A DNA stretch of 64,000 bases from Euborellia annulipes (Eukaryota > Arthropoda > Insecta > Dermaptera > Anisolabididae): the NCBI GenBank assembly GCA_023213315.1, contig JAKCPI010002812.1, positions 62,001 to 126,000 on the forward strand, read 5' to 3'. Shown here in pieces: positions 43,772-53,921 of the stretch; within the stretch, counting starts at the first letter, position 1, and the number at the start of each line of letters is the position of its first letter. Made by a program: the position numbers and the translations under genes. The notes beneath the pieces were generated by a model. The model was not told where the DNA came from and searched no databases. It saw nothing but the letters and a program-made list of their open reading frames with translations.

Positions 43772-44295
43772 ATGCCCCGAGTAAAAATGATTAAGAATGA
43801 TCGAGGGTACCACACCCACGCAGCAGGTCTGCATAGTGAACCATTAGGGGCACACAGGGATATACACGCCCACATCCAGGCACCAGGGACACACAGGGAT
43901 TCACACGCCCGCACCAGGGACAAAGTGACCAGAAGAAAATTGTGTGTTCCTGGTGCGGGCGTGTGAATCCCTGTGTGCCCCTGTGTGGACGTATATATCC
44001 CTGTGTGTTCCTGGTGCGGGCGTGTGTATCCCTGTGTGTTCCTAAAGGTTCACTATGCAGTCCTACTGCGTGCGTGTGGATCCCTCGATCATTTTTAATT
44101 ATTTTTACTCGGGGGTAGTTATTCGGTGTAATAATGAATCATGTCACAATTTCAACACTAACCCTCCAGAGTGCAGCAGTTCCTTAATGAAAAAAAAAAT
44201 TCTGAAAAAAATCTAAAAATCCAAAAATCTGAATATAAAATTTAAAATGTGTACTTAGATAAAGTATAATTTAAGTACTTAATGATTGCTGAGAT
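43772..44295 (+). repeat. Minisatellite foldback element, copy 1
   Basis: Inverted ends GAGTAAAAATGATTAAGAAT+GATCGAGG (43779-43806) and CCTCGATCATTTTTAATTAT (44082-44101) enclose an inverted array of a roughly 32-bp motif: CACACAGGGATATACACGCC and CGCACCAGGGA on the left, and TCCTGGTGCGGGCGTGTG and ATCCCTGTGTG on the right. The array is folded around AAAGTGACCAGAAGAAAA. It is followed by a ~180-bp flank (GTAGTTATTCGGTGTAATAA, CCTCCAGAGTGCAGCAG) that recurs inverted at 47040-47218. Overlapping frames in all registers come from the array. Confidence 0.75.
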
Positions 44296-45171
44296 GTAAA
44301 ATAAATAATAGATGTATATTTTAAGACGAATGAATACAAGGCTTCAACTTTGATTCATTTTTTCTCAAAAGAGTAAAAATTGGATTTGGTTCACTTTTGC
44401 TCTGAACCCCACATGCATTGAGTTATATCATTTATCGAATTTATTTATTTAATTTTTTTATCGCTCTGATAATCGATTACCTAAAAAAAATATGGACTGA
44501 TTAAAAGTTTAAAAAAAAAAACACACAGTCGTAAGTAATCGATAGAAATTTATAAACCTAAAGATATTTTTTTGAATGCATGTAAGGTATGAATAAAAAA
44601 AAAATATGCATTTCGTGCAGGAGATTAGAAGCAATATAAATATTTTTCACCTTGTGTTATGAAACTAAGGTTTAAATAAAATATTTAGATAAGATAGCTA
44701 TTTAAAATTTTTTTTTTATAATTATTAAAAGTAGACCTATTAAAAACAATAGTATTTCTTTAGTTATGTTTAAGGGTCATGAATAAAATCCATGGAAGGT
44801 AGGCAACCCAACTTACTAATATAATATGGTTTAAAGGGTTAAAGAAAATCGGGAGCAAATCGATCTCAAGATTCACTAATTGAAATATATAACGTTCACT
44901 ATGATTTCCATTATACATGAATAATTTCATGGAAAAGCCGTTACCGCTACATATCAAATTAGTTTCTAACGTACTGAATATTTAATTAAATTATAAATAT
45001 GGCCTTTAGGGAACTCAGTCTTGTAAATGAAATTACGCCGTCATATTATTTTAATTTATATAAAAGAAAATATTTTGCTTTTAAAAATGGCTCGTTTTAT
45101 TCAATATTAATATGTGGTTATAATATAAAAGTTCCGGTTTCGAAACTTATTCATCAAAATCAAATTCATAC
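44296..45171. other. No confident gene
   Basis: A+T-rich DNA. A 66-codon frame at 44999-45199 (MAFRELSLVNEITPSYYF) runs into a hAT terminus and is probably chance. Confidence 0.3.
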
Positions 45172-45335
45172 AAGGGCGGATACAGGGGGGGGGGGGTAAA
45201 AAAATTAAATCCCCCCCCCCCCCCGAGATTTAAAAAAAATACTTTTTTTCGCAAAAAATTTATTATTTATTATTTATCTAGTCATGGTTTGGGTCTCATG
45301 GGGGGGGGGGTTTGAACACCCAAACCCCCTCCCCT
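45172..45335 (+). mobile_element. Fragments of two hAT-like elements
   Basis: CAAGGGCGGATACAGGGGGG with paired G- and C-runs (45172-45260) is the left end of the 38101-type element. It breaks into CTAGTCATGGTTTGGGTCTC and a G-run with CTGGCTAGGCCTATGCC (45280-45350), the inverted terminus of the 40480-type element. Confidence 0.65.
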
Positions 45336-45441
45336 GGCTAGGCCTATGCCTATATATAACTACTTTTCAAAGCTCTAAAAGGATCTGAAATCAAAATTTT
45401 GTGACAAACGGAATTATCGATTACAGTAACGGAGTTTTTTG

Positions 45442-45716
45442 CAAGGGCGGATACAAGGGTGGGGGGGGGGGGTAAAGGAAGTAATTACCCCCCCCCCGAG
45501 ATTTGAAAAAAATACCTTTTTTTCGCAAAAAAAATTATTTTTAACGTAAAATTTTAAAAATTAATACTTAAAAATTTGATTTGTATTTATATTCTGGCAA
45601 ACAAGTACAGAATGCGCCTTTAAATTACTGAAATTAAGAAAAAATAGTGTGCTGTGCGACGAGTCACACCAGATTACCCCCCCCCCCCCCGAGAAACACC
45701 TCTGGATCCGCCCTTG
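45442..45716 (+). mobile_element. hAT-like MITE with 8-bp TSD
   Basis: Same family as 38101-38363, with ends CAAGGGCGGATACAAGGG and CTCTGGATCCGCCCTTG. Flanks GTTTTTTG (45434-45441) and GTTTGTTG (45717-45724) agree at 7 of 8 positions. The interior includes the degenerate family A hairpin (GTGCTGTGCGACGAGTCACA). Confidence 0.88.
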
Positions 45717-45724
45717 GTTTGTTG

Positions 45725-46979
45725 AATACGCATTTCATGTATAAATTAATAGCTTCATTAAATAAAAGTATAAATTACCTTATATAATAAAAGTTTCTTT
45801 AGGATATGAATATCCAATAGAGTTTTTCCAAGGGCCTAAAGAGATTTCGTTATTTATGTACTGTTTAGTAACAAAAGAGTCGTTCTCTGTCCAGGACCAA
45901 AAAATGTTATAATATGCTAAAATAGCTTCCAGAATGAAAACTAGGGCCTATGTTAGAATTTTTTTTATTTTTTTTATTTTTTAATAAAATGTGATTTCTT
46001 GAGTGTTATTTTCTTTCCTTCACTGTGTCAATACAAATGACGTCACGGTTGACGAACATATAATTAAAGTCTGAGTCAAAAAAAATTAGGTTATGTATTA
46101 TATAATTAAAAACTTTATTATATTAGTATTGTTTGTCTCTTTTATCTCTATTCACACTTAAAGATTAAGGACATGTTAACAAGATTTAAATAAAATAATA
46201 TTATCATCGACATTGATAATTTAAAATAAAACATAAAAAGGACAATATAAAATTTGAGTAGCTAAGAAAACGATTTAATCTAAGTTACTAATAAGCATGA
46301 TATTAAAAATCTACGATAAAAAAAAATGTCAATTGTGTAATCGTTGAATTGTATTATGTTATCAAAAAGAGATAAAAGTCAGGAGAAAGTGTCAATATTC
46401 TCTTAGATCTAAAAAAAAAAAATGAAAAATTAAACCAAAAGACCAGTTTACCCACATTTTTTTTTGTTTAAAAAAGGATTTTAATTTAGAGTTTTATTGA
46501 TAAATTTTATGTGAACAAAGAGATTAATATTTATAAAGAGATGAAGAGAAATATAGACCGTATTTACACACGGACAATGTTAATCCCGAATAATCCCTCG
46601 AGGAGATTAACATGTCTAGGATTAAATGAGCAGGCATTTAAAAGCAAGAATTAAGGTTAGATAAATTTATATTCATATTATAATGGAGGGTGATGATATT
46701 TGTAAAAGATATTTACGTGGATTTATGAAGCAAAAGGGAGGGTACATGGAACGAAATAAAAACAGGAATATAAAATTATGATAAAGTAAAGGAGAGTAGG
46801 GTAGAAGTTAAGAAAGCAGATCTAAAAAAAATTAAAACCCGTTAACATTTCAAAAAAAGGGAATAAAATATGTAAAAGAAGGCTGATGAAGTCAAAAAGG
46901 GAGACATTAGAAATAATTTTCCACCGAGATTATTGTTAACAAGCAATGCCAAGCAGCGATACACCTCTGGATATGTATG
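45725..46979. other. No gene recognised
   Basis: A+T-rich DNA. Contains a CRE octamer TGACGTCA (46038-46045) and a small inverted motif TGTTAATCCCGAATAATCCCTCGAGG (46578-46603, shown in part). No exon is visible. Confidence 0.35.
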
Positions 46980-46996
46980 TACCCATGTACCCATGT

Positions 46997-47510
46997 ACCC
47001 GAGTAAAAATAATTAAAAATGATCGAGGTATACACACGCCTGGAATCATTAAGTACTTAAATTATACTTTATCTAAGTACACATTTCAAATTTTATATTC
47101 AGATTTTTGGATTTTTAGATTTTTTTCAGAATTTTTTTTTTTGCATTAAGGAACTGCTGCACTCTGGAGGATTAGTATTGAAATTCAGACATGATTCATT
47201 ATTACACCGAATAACTACTCCCGTGTAAAAATGTTTAAAAATGATCGAGGTATACACAAGCCCGCAGCAGGTCTGCATAGTGAACCTTGAGGGACACACA
47301 GGGATATACACGCCCGCACCAGGGACACACATTTTTCTTCTGGTCACTTTCGATCTTCTGTGTGTGTGTGTCTGGTGCGGGCCTGTGTATCCCTGTGTGT
47401 CCCTGGTGTGGACGTGTATATCCCTGTGTGTGTGTCAAGGTTCACTATGCAGACCTGCTGCGGGCATGTGCATCCCTTAATCATTTTTAATCATTTTTAT
47501 TCGGGTAGCC
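46997..47510 (-). repeat. Minisatellite foldback element, copy 2 (inverted relative to copy 1)
   Basis: Outer end CCGAGTAAAAATAATTAAAA+ATGATCGAGG (46999-47028), the ~180-bp flank (47040-47218), an inner end (GTAAAAATGTTTAAAAATGA, 47223-47242), the inverted array (CACACAGGGATATACACGCC near 47295; CCCTGTGTGTCCCTGGTGTG near 47390), GTTCACTATGCAGACCTGCT and a right end TTAATCATTTTTAATCATTT (47478-47497). The presence of ends on both sides of the flank suggests the mobile or amplified unit is about 510 bp. Confidence 0.7.
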
Positions 47511-47634
47511 CAGAGGAAGAAGGCTCGAGAGGGTCGATGAAGAAAATTATTCTTTTAAAGAAGTCGATGTAAAATAAGAAAAACATGGAGAATGGCTGGT
47601 GTAAGCCTATAAATTATTAATGTACAGTGAGGGA

Positions 47635-47818
47635 CAATATGAGTTTTTTACTTGTGATTATTTCATTGTTTTTATAAAATAGAAAATGAAAATCATTATT
47701 GGAAATTTTCTAGGTTTAATCATGAAAGTTTCCATTAAAAAATATATAATTTTTTAAAAACAATGAAATAATCACAAGTAGAAAACGCATTGGTGGGACT
47801 TAATATTGTCCCTCACTG
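47635..47818. mobile_element. Tc1/mariner-like MITE, TA target duplication
   Basis: CAGTGAGGGACAATATGAG and TTAATATTGTCCCTCACTG are inverted ends, and TA flanks both sides (47633-47634 and 47819-47820). The inner arms ACTTGTGATTATTTCATTGT and CAATGAAATAATCACAAGTA extend the palindrome. It is related to the element at 20909-21180. Confidence 0.85.
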
Positions 47819-47820
47819 TA

Positions 47821-48570
47821 CTAGCCACAGAGGCCGCCTTCGCCTCCTTTACGAATGTTTACATCTATTTTTTTGAGGTATAACACAAATCGACTTGAGA
47901 GACAATCTTGCTATATAAAGATATAGTAGTGACTCTATTCAATTTGAATCTGGACTATAAATATTAGTAGGCCTAGTTAAAATAATATTTTTTTTTGTGT
48001 GATGGATTGAAAATTTTATATTTCCAATGTTTATATTTTTCTAGTTTGAAAAAGAAATTATTTGATTATTTTTGAATTTCGCAAAACGAAATTTATTATA
48101 GTATTTAAATTTTTTATTTGTTTATATAGCATCGTCTAAATATCATGGGATTTTATTTTGACGTGCGTGAAAGAGTGTGTGTGTGTCTGTGTAGGCCACA
48201 TGGACATTAATTAAAAGGCATAGAATTAAAAAAAAAAAAAATTGAGAAAAAAAATATTTAATTGAAATTCGCATAGAAAAATATAGTGAAAAATGATCAT
48301 TGCAAAAAGCAGAAATCCAATATTTAGTGGGTAGAGCCGCCGAGTGCTTTATCGAGTTCTGAGGCTATATATAATCCGCCCCCCCCCCCCCCTCCTTCAG
48401 AAATATTCTAATTTATAAATAAAGTCATTTAAAAATTTATTTAATGTATAAATTACCTAGTTAAAGTTTTTTTTAATAACTAGCTCCAACCTACTGCTTC
48501 TCTTTTACTCTATTAATAATATATTTTATTTAATTAATAATCAATTTAAAGATTATATTTTTAAAAGAAT
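47821..48570. other. No gene recognised
   Basis: A short GC patch GAGGCCGCCTTCGCCTCC (47830-47847) and a C-run at 48379-48391, otherwise A+T-rich. Confidence 0.35.
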
Positions 48571-48630
48571 CTCTCGACATTGAGTTTTTGGCACGATCGC
48601 AAAACTTTCTCTCTATATATATTAACATAT

Positions 48631-49160
48631 GGACCGTTTATTTTGAAAGTGGTGTAAGTACATTTTCTATTGTTTTGAGAAAATGAAAGGTTAACATATA
48701 TGTTTTTGGCGTAGTAGGTAGAGTGCCTACCTCCTATACCAAACGTCGCGGGTTCGGACCCAGGCAGTCCGATGATTTTATTTAAGCCATTTGGATACCA
48801 GATGGCTTAAATAGAAATGCCTGAACCCCCAATATATATATTACTTCAACGGTTATCGTCTAAAAGTCTTAAATGGCCTCAGTTGCCGAAAAGACTGTGT
48901 GAATGTGTGTGTGAGTGTGAGTGTGAATGAGAAAAAAGTGTGAATGTTTAAAAAAAAAAAAAAAAAAAAAAACATATCTGTTTATTAAAAAATCTATTTA
49001 CCGACCAATTTTCAGTTGAACAAATCATGGGAATTTTTAAAGAAATTTACCACTAGCTAGTTATACAGTACATAGAAAATTTACATTAATTTAAGCATAA
49101 ATTATGTGATATCTCAAAAAAAAAAAAAAAGGACTTACACCATTTTCAAAATAAACGGTC
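48631..49160. mobile_element. MITE with 30-bp inverted ends, enclosing a SINE
   Basis: GGACCGTTTATTTTGAAAGT+GGTGTAAGT (48631-48659) and ACTTACACCATTTTCAAAAT+AAACGGTC (49133-49160) are inverted repeats with few differences. TA dinucleotides adjoin both ends, compatible with Tc1/mariner-type insertion. Without the SINE the element is about 250 bp, with no coding frame. Confidence 0.75.
48706..48970 (+). mobile_element. SINE, subfamily 2, slightly 5'-truncated, with TSD
   Basis: AACATATATGTTT (48693-48705) and AACATATCTGTTT (48971-48983) are a 13-bp duplication with one difference. The SINE begins at TTGGCGTAGTAGG, lacking the first ~12 bp of the head, and has box B GGGTTCGGACCC, the core CTTAAATGGCCTCAGTTGCC and a long A-run. 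Confidence 0.92.
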
Positions 49161-49182
49161 TATATATAGAGGTAAGAGAAAA

Positions 49183-50324
49183 TAAAAATAATCACCTTTC
49201 TTAAAAAAAAAAGAATATTAATTAGGTTTAATAAGATACTCAAGAGGGGTAGGTTTGCTGGCGAATTGTATTCGAGGTGAGTTACTATATATCACTAAAT
49301 AATTATTTATTTTAAGATAAATACACGATATTAATATTCAGGAGATAAGAGTTCGGGGTACTGGCTTTTCTTGGGCGGGTCCAACGCCCATCCCCCAGAA
49401 ATTCAGAAAAATTATAAATATAGAGAAATATAGACCTATAGTGTGATATCATAAAAAAATTTCTATTATATAACATTTATTAGGGTGGAGGGATTAACTT
49501 TCGGATCATCTGGACCCCTTCCCCTCAAGATTTTCTGGCTACGATTCTGGGTATTTAATTTTATTAAATAAGTGTTTTGCTTAACTATAACATTATTATA
49601 TGAATACAGTCATGGAGAGGGGGAAAAGGGGATACTGATTAAGTCTAATGTTAACAAAAGTAATTTTTTTTTTTATTGTTTTTGTTTTTCGAAATGTAAA
49701 ACAAGAGTGTAAGCTTATATAAAAATTGAAAAAAAAATTTGAACGAGAGAGCACAACATTTTTTTATTAATATTCTTTACAAGTATTTCAATGGTGAAAT
49801 ACTAAAAATAAATACTTAATCAATTTTCTAAGGTAAAATAAATGCCTCATCTTCCTGTATTTTTTTATTTAATTTTTCTAAATAACATTAATCTTGATTT
49901 TCTAAAAATTAAAAAAAAAAATATCCAGGTCATTCCCTCTCCATTCACCTTTTCAATGTTAATTATAATTTAAATTATATAATTTATTTCATGGCCTTGG
50001 CCTAAGATTTAATACTCTGCGGTTATTTGTTTATTGAGGTGGATGGCTGACCACTGAAGGATTTCAATCAAAAGAAGGCTGAGGCATTTATATATTCAAT
50101 TATCATATAATTTATCATATTTTATAGTTGATGTAGGACATGACTACAGTAGAATCAAAACCTATTTTTTTGGAGAGGAGGGGGGGTAATTATAGATGCA
50201 TAGATAAAGTGTTTAAAAAAAAATTTTTACAGAAAAAGAAAAATTTGAAAAGATTCCAATAGTAAACTTACAATTCCTTTAAAGTTTTTTTAGTAATATA
50301 ACTTATTTTAAGGGGGTTCAGGAG
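49183..50324. other. No gene recognised; hAT-like debris
   Basis: 49350-49550 contains TCTTGGGCGGGTCCAACGCC and TTCTGGCTACGATTCTGGG, which resemble unpaired hAT-type ends. Otherwise A+T-rich. Confidence 0.35.
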
Positions 50325-50630
50325 GTAGAAGTTACGCATGTTTTTCCCGAGAAGAGGACGTTGTGTGTCTTCAAAAATAAGCCAAAAAGAACACCTATTA
50401 CGAAAATTTGCCAAGAGATGTCAGAATTGTAGCTAATAATTTAATGCATTTGGTTGATTTTCATTTATCTTTTTACAATAAAATTCTTAATAAATGTTTC
50501 TCTATATTATGTATCTTTTATAAAAGCATATAAATATATAAATATAGGCCAGATATAGGCTAATAGTATATAGGCTGTTATACTAGCCTGCAATCTTTTG
50601 CAAGAGTGCTGAACTATTTGACACATAATT
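50325..50630 (+). repeat. Dispersed repeat E, plus-strand copy
   Basis: AGTTACGCATGTTTTTCCCG, TGCCAAGAGATGTCAGAATT, AATGCATTTGGTTGATTTTC and TATGTATCTTTTATAAAAGC match 22200-22495 in reverse. A partial local duplication (ATATAGGCCAGATATAGGC) occurs in the 3' part. Confidence 0.65.
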
Positions 50631-50689
50631 TTTAAATATTGTATATCTAGCAATCTTATTTTCTTAATTAATATGTAATATTTCAATTG

Positions 50690-50914
50690 AAAAGGGTGAA
50701 TAAATAGATCCAGAGCTAGTATTCAGGCAAATTTATTCGGATTATAACCTCCGCTATAGGCCAACGTTTCGGAGCTCAAACGGCTCCTTCTTCAGGACCT
50801 TAATATTAACAAATAAAAAGTATATCTCGTTACATAAATTTGCCTGAATACTAGCTCTGGATCTATTTATTCATCCTTTTCAATAATATCCACCAGGCTG
50901 TCCCTATCTTCATC
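50690..50914. mobile_element. Penelope-like miniature element with 17-bp TSD
   Basis: ATGTAATATTTCAATTG occurs at 50673-50689 and 50915-50931. Inverted ends share GGGTGAATAAATAGATCCAG and AGCTAGTATTCAGGCAAATT (right copy 50834-50876). On the minus strand at 50763-50795: CTGAAGA, A, GGAGC stem, CGTTTGA loop, GCTCC stem, GAAACG, a fully paired hammerhead-like hairpin. A ~30-bp tail (ATCCACCAGGCTGTCCCTAT) extends past the right arm before the duplication. Confidence 0.85.
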
Positions 50915-50931
50915 ATGTAATATTTCAATTG

Positions 50932-51750
50932 GCACGCCTGGTCGAAATATTTACAAACCAGGCGTGAAGCTGATCGAAATATTTAGAAAAAAAAAAATTA
51001 TGGGAGAGTAGTCCATCAAATACTTTAGTCACGTTGTGGTTAACTTTCCTATCAATTAATAAATGGTCTACTAAAATGAGTTTTAAAGCAAATGATTATT
51101 CGAAAATTCGTTTGTGAGTTACTCATTTGAGTTGCCTACATGCCAGGAAGTATCGAAGAGTTAATAATAGTTTCTTAAAAGTCCTACAATAAATTTTATA
51201 TCATAATTTTTACCAAAAATTAATAATTTCATTAAATTAATAATTCAAAGTCAGTTGGTGGGAGGTCCAGGGGGCGTAGCCCCCTGTCTAGACGCCACGC
51301 AGTTTCTCATTAAGAAAGGCGTGGGTCCGCCGCAGGCGGGCCCGAGCCAGCTGGTGGGGGTCCAGAGGGGCGTAGCCCCCCGGCTAGACGCGAAGCCCGC
51401 CGGCCGTAGTATAATATGAATCAAAAATTGATCTAAATAAACTATATTTTGATTGTAATTGTTTCAGAGGAAATAAAAGAAAACTTGAGCATTAATGTAG
51501 AAAAAAAATTGTGGTTGAATTAATTCTCAGTGTGTAGTTGGCAAACGAAGAGATCTATAATTAATTTTTTAAAAATGTTTATAAAATTTAACAAGAGAGA
51601 TGAAATTTATTGTATAAAAGCCAACTATAAATAATTGAACGTGAAAGGGTTGGCAATAATTTAAATAATAAATGATTGATATTCTCAACATTGCCGAGAG
51701 TTCATTTTATATTTTATGAGAGTAACTAACCTAAGCTAACAACGAGACAG
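50932..51750. repeat. GC-rich hairpin module (51250-51415) in otherwise unassigned DNA
   Basis: GTCCAGGGGGCGTAGCCCCC, TGGGTCCGCCGCAGGCGGGC, CCGAGCCAGCTGGTGGGGG and GTCCAGAGGGGCGTAGCCCC form two near-repeats each able to fold. The module resembles the heads of repeats D and F and the fragment at 25477. Flanking DNA is A+T-rich with no gene. GGCGTGAAGC / CCAGGCGTG at 50935-50970 is a small direct repeat. Confidence 0.5.
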
Positions 51751-51948
51751 TTAATTATTTGGCCATTCTGAAAAGTCATTAAGTCTCGTCGAAAGAGAAA
51801 TAACTCTCCAAGAGAGCGTCTTCCATCCTTTAGGAACGTCAGTGTAGGGATTCAAATAGAATGCCAAGATATTTATAAATTGTGACTTTTCCTCAGCTGG
51901 AAAGCTTCCTTTGGGATTTGTGCCATCGACCGTGTCTACGTTTTTAAT
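51751..51948 (-). CDS. Candidate terminal exon of an unidentified gene
   Basis: On the minus strand a possible acceptor (TTTGAATTGGAATTCAAG) is followed by 65 codons and TAA. The piece begins IKNVDTVDGTNPKG and contains PAEEKSQFINIL, NPYTDVPKGWKTL and LSTRLNDFSEWPNN at the end. It has a mixed, soluble-protein composition with no low-complexity runs, and the local base composition differs from the flanks, all unlike the translated repeats in this window. A family A half-hairpin lies just upstream (51988-52026). I do not recognise the protein, and no partner exon was found. Confidence 0.4.
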   Translation of the reverse strand: MKNVDTVDGTNPKGSFPAEEKSQFINILAFYLNPYTDVPKGWKTLSWRVISLSTRLNDFSEWPNN

Positions 51949-51987
51949 CTTGAATTCCAATTCAAATAAAATAAATACGTAAGAAAT

Positions 51988-52026
51988 GAAATCTGGTGTG
52001 ACTGCAGAGCACACAACTTTCTCTTA
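51988..52026 (+). repeat. Half of a family A hairpin
   Basis: AATCTGGTGTGACTGCAGAG and CACACAACTTTCTCTTA, then an abrupt switch to GGGGTCGTCCACATATTACG. Confidence 0.7.
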
Positions 52027-52310
52027 GGGGTCGTCCACATATTACGTAGCGCCTTTTTTGACTATATTCTAGTCCCATCCCCTGTCACAGTTAGTCACAT
52101 ACAAACAAACCCCCCTATAAATATTATGTCATAACATAGAAACTTTTTGATTTTCCCTGAAGTTGGTAATACAATATACATTATTTTATAGATAATCTTT
52201 TTAGACCCGTCGATTAGCTATGATAAACTAGGGGCTTTTCAGAGAATTGAGCAACGGCCACCAAGATCGTTGCTGCTAAGTAATGCCAAGCATGGCCGAA
52301 CCTTCAATTT
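52027..52310 (+). repeat. Dispersed element starting GGGGTCGTCCACATATTACG
   Basis: The GGGGTCGTCC(A)nTTACGT word is, from memory, a recurrent end of repeats in many invertebrate genomes. Here it is followed by CCCATCCCCTGTCACAGTTA, CAAACCCCCCTATAAATAT and ATGTCATAACAT. The 3' part (GAGCAACGGCCACCAAGATC, AGTAATGCCAAGC) has a relative at 583-625. It abuts a broken hairpin and has no second end. Confidence 0.5.
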
Positions 52311-52337
52311 TTTTATATTTTTTTTTATATATTTAAA

Positions 52338-52505
52338 ATACCAAATGGCTTAAATAAAAATGCCTAGACCCAAAATGACCAAATGATATTTTTACAAATA
52401 ACGGGTATCGTTTAAAGTCTTAAATGGCCTAAGTTGCCGAAAAGACTGTGTGTATGGGTGAGTGAATGCACTTGTGATTATGGGAAAAAATAGTGAGTTA
52501 AAAAA
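52338..52505 (+). mobile_element. 5'-truncated SINE body and tail
   Basis: AAATACCAAATGGCTTAAAT, TGCCTAGACCC, ACGGGTATCG, CTTAAATGGCCTAAGTTGCC and GTGTATGGGTGAGTGAATGC, ending in a short A-rich run. Directly followed by a SINE head. Confidence 0.75.
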
Positions 52506-52622
52506 ATGGCTTCCGAGCTTAGTGTAGTTGGTAGTGTGCCTACCTTCTATCCCGAACGTCGCGGGTTCGGACCCCAGGTAGTCCGAAGATTTTATTTAAG
52601 CCATTTGGATCCAAATGGCTTT
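52506..52622 (+). mobile_element. 3'-truncated SINE head, subfamily 2
   Basis: CTTCCGAGCTTAGTGTAGTT, GGTAGTGTGCCTACCTTC, box B GGGTTCGGACCCC and CGAAGATTTTATTTAAGCCA, then sequence resembling the start of family A (TTTATATCATGAATTTTAAT). The tail-then-head order suggests a former tandem pair, as at 30222-30710. Confidence 0.75.
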
Positions 52623-52689
52623 GGTATTTATATCATGAATTTTAATATATCGGCCGAAAACTAGACAAGATTTTTCGTATCTTCCTTTA

Positions 52690-52870
52690 AACTTGAGATT
52701 ACTTGTCGTTTTATTAGCAGATGTAGGGGTTAATAAAAGACAAATTTATCGTTTGGCTTTATTCAGGGAAACTTAATTTGGCCGACCAATGTGCGCATTA
52801 TCTAATTGGTTTCGGTTTCAAAGGAAACCATTTTCAAGGCCTGAAAATAAAAATTACAATTTGTTCGTAT
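52690..52870 (-). mobile_element. Single Penelope-like end with hammerhead-like motif
   Basis: Minus strand 52808-52838: TTGAAAA, T, GGTTTC stem, CTTT loop, GAAACC stem, GAAACC. Next to it are AATTAGATAATGCGCACATT and GTTTCCCTGAATAAAGCC. No inverted partner was found within 500 bp. Confidence 0.55.
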
Positions 52871-53921
52871 CGCAACATCACAACAGAAGGAATTACAGCA
52901 AAGTGTTGACAGTAGATTGTTGGAAAAAACATTATATTATATAATACAGTTGGTTGTTGGACCCACCGCAGTTACCAGATTGTTTTAGTAAACTTATGGC
53001 CTAAGTGTTTTTAATTTAAATGTTCTAATTCCTATATACATACATTATGTTTCACCTAAAGCCTATAGATAAATATAAAATTAATTTGTGCATAATTTAT
53101 TTATTTTATTTTGAGGAAAAGTATGTTATATCGAATTAAGTATTTTTCGCTGCGGGGAAGCGGAGGGGAGCCCAGAGCCCAAATAGTATACGGCCTTGAA
53201 ACCAAAAGATATTGATTATAAATCAGAGTGTCAAGTGAATTACTGACTATGTATCAAGGAACAGGAAATTAAAAGTGATAATATGCAGTAATATTTTAAC
53301 TTTTAATCGTATCCGTGCAAAAAAGAAAAATATTCTATTATTGCTTTTTCGAATAAATTATTCATAGAATTTGTCGGGTAATTGAAACGAACTCATCATT
53401 TAAGAAGCATGTTTGAACATCATTTTCTTCTTTCTAGAATCTATTATTGACACACAATCATAAATAGAAATGGAAAAACATCCAAGTGGTTTTACGGGTT
53501 GATGAACAACTCCGAGCACTCATTTTTTTCCCATTTGAAGAAAAAAAAAAAAAACTAATCATTTACGATTAGAGAAAAATATGACAGAGGAAAAGAAAAA
53601 TACATCATTAACGCCAGACAGCCCTTTTATCGTCTCAAATTAGTCGTCGTATTTTTGGAAAGATAAATTTCTGTCTAATTGACGGTGATATGATTACACT
53701 ATCAATACTCTAATGAGGGAATTGAAAAAAAAGTAGTTTTAGAAATATTTAAATATGCATTTTTTTAAATATATTATTATGCTAAATAAAAGCATAAAAT
53801 TTTGAATTTTATTGCTAGTATTAATTTGAATTTTTTTTTAGATATGTGTACATAATTTTCTTCTATAGATATAACTTTTAGACAAATGTTTAATTTAAAT
53901 AGGCTACTGCCATGGCTGAAT
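52871..53921. other. No gene recognised
   Basis: A+T-rich DNA, with a GC patch GCGGGGAAGCGGAGGGGAGC (53153-53172), probably hAT debris. Confidence 0.35.

Larger units (their letters stand above)
48571..49182 (+). repeat. Family A terminal fragment split by a MITE
   Basis: TCTCGACATTGAGTTTTTGG and ACTTTCTCTCTATATATATT end at 48630. The remainder of the palindrome, TATATATAGAGGTAAGAGAA, resumes at 49161. Together they rebuild an ordinary family A terminus. Confidence 0.7.

Noticed and set aside
44999..45199. 66-codon frame starting MAFRELSLVNEITP
   Set aside because: A+T-driven composition, it ends inside a hAT-like terminus, and there is no splice or start evidence beyond the ATG.
47235..47490. 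Cluster of overlapping 60-80 codon frames rich in GHTGIY or VCVCV on both strands
   Set aside because: They result from the inverted ~32-bp minisatellite array, which is open in most registers.
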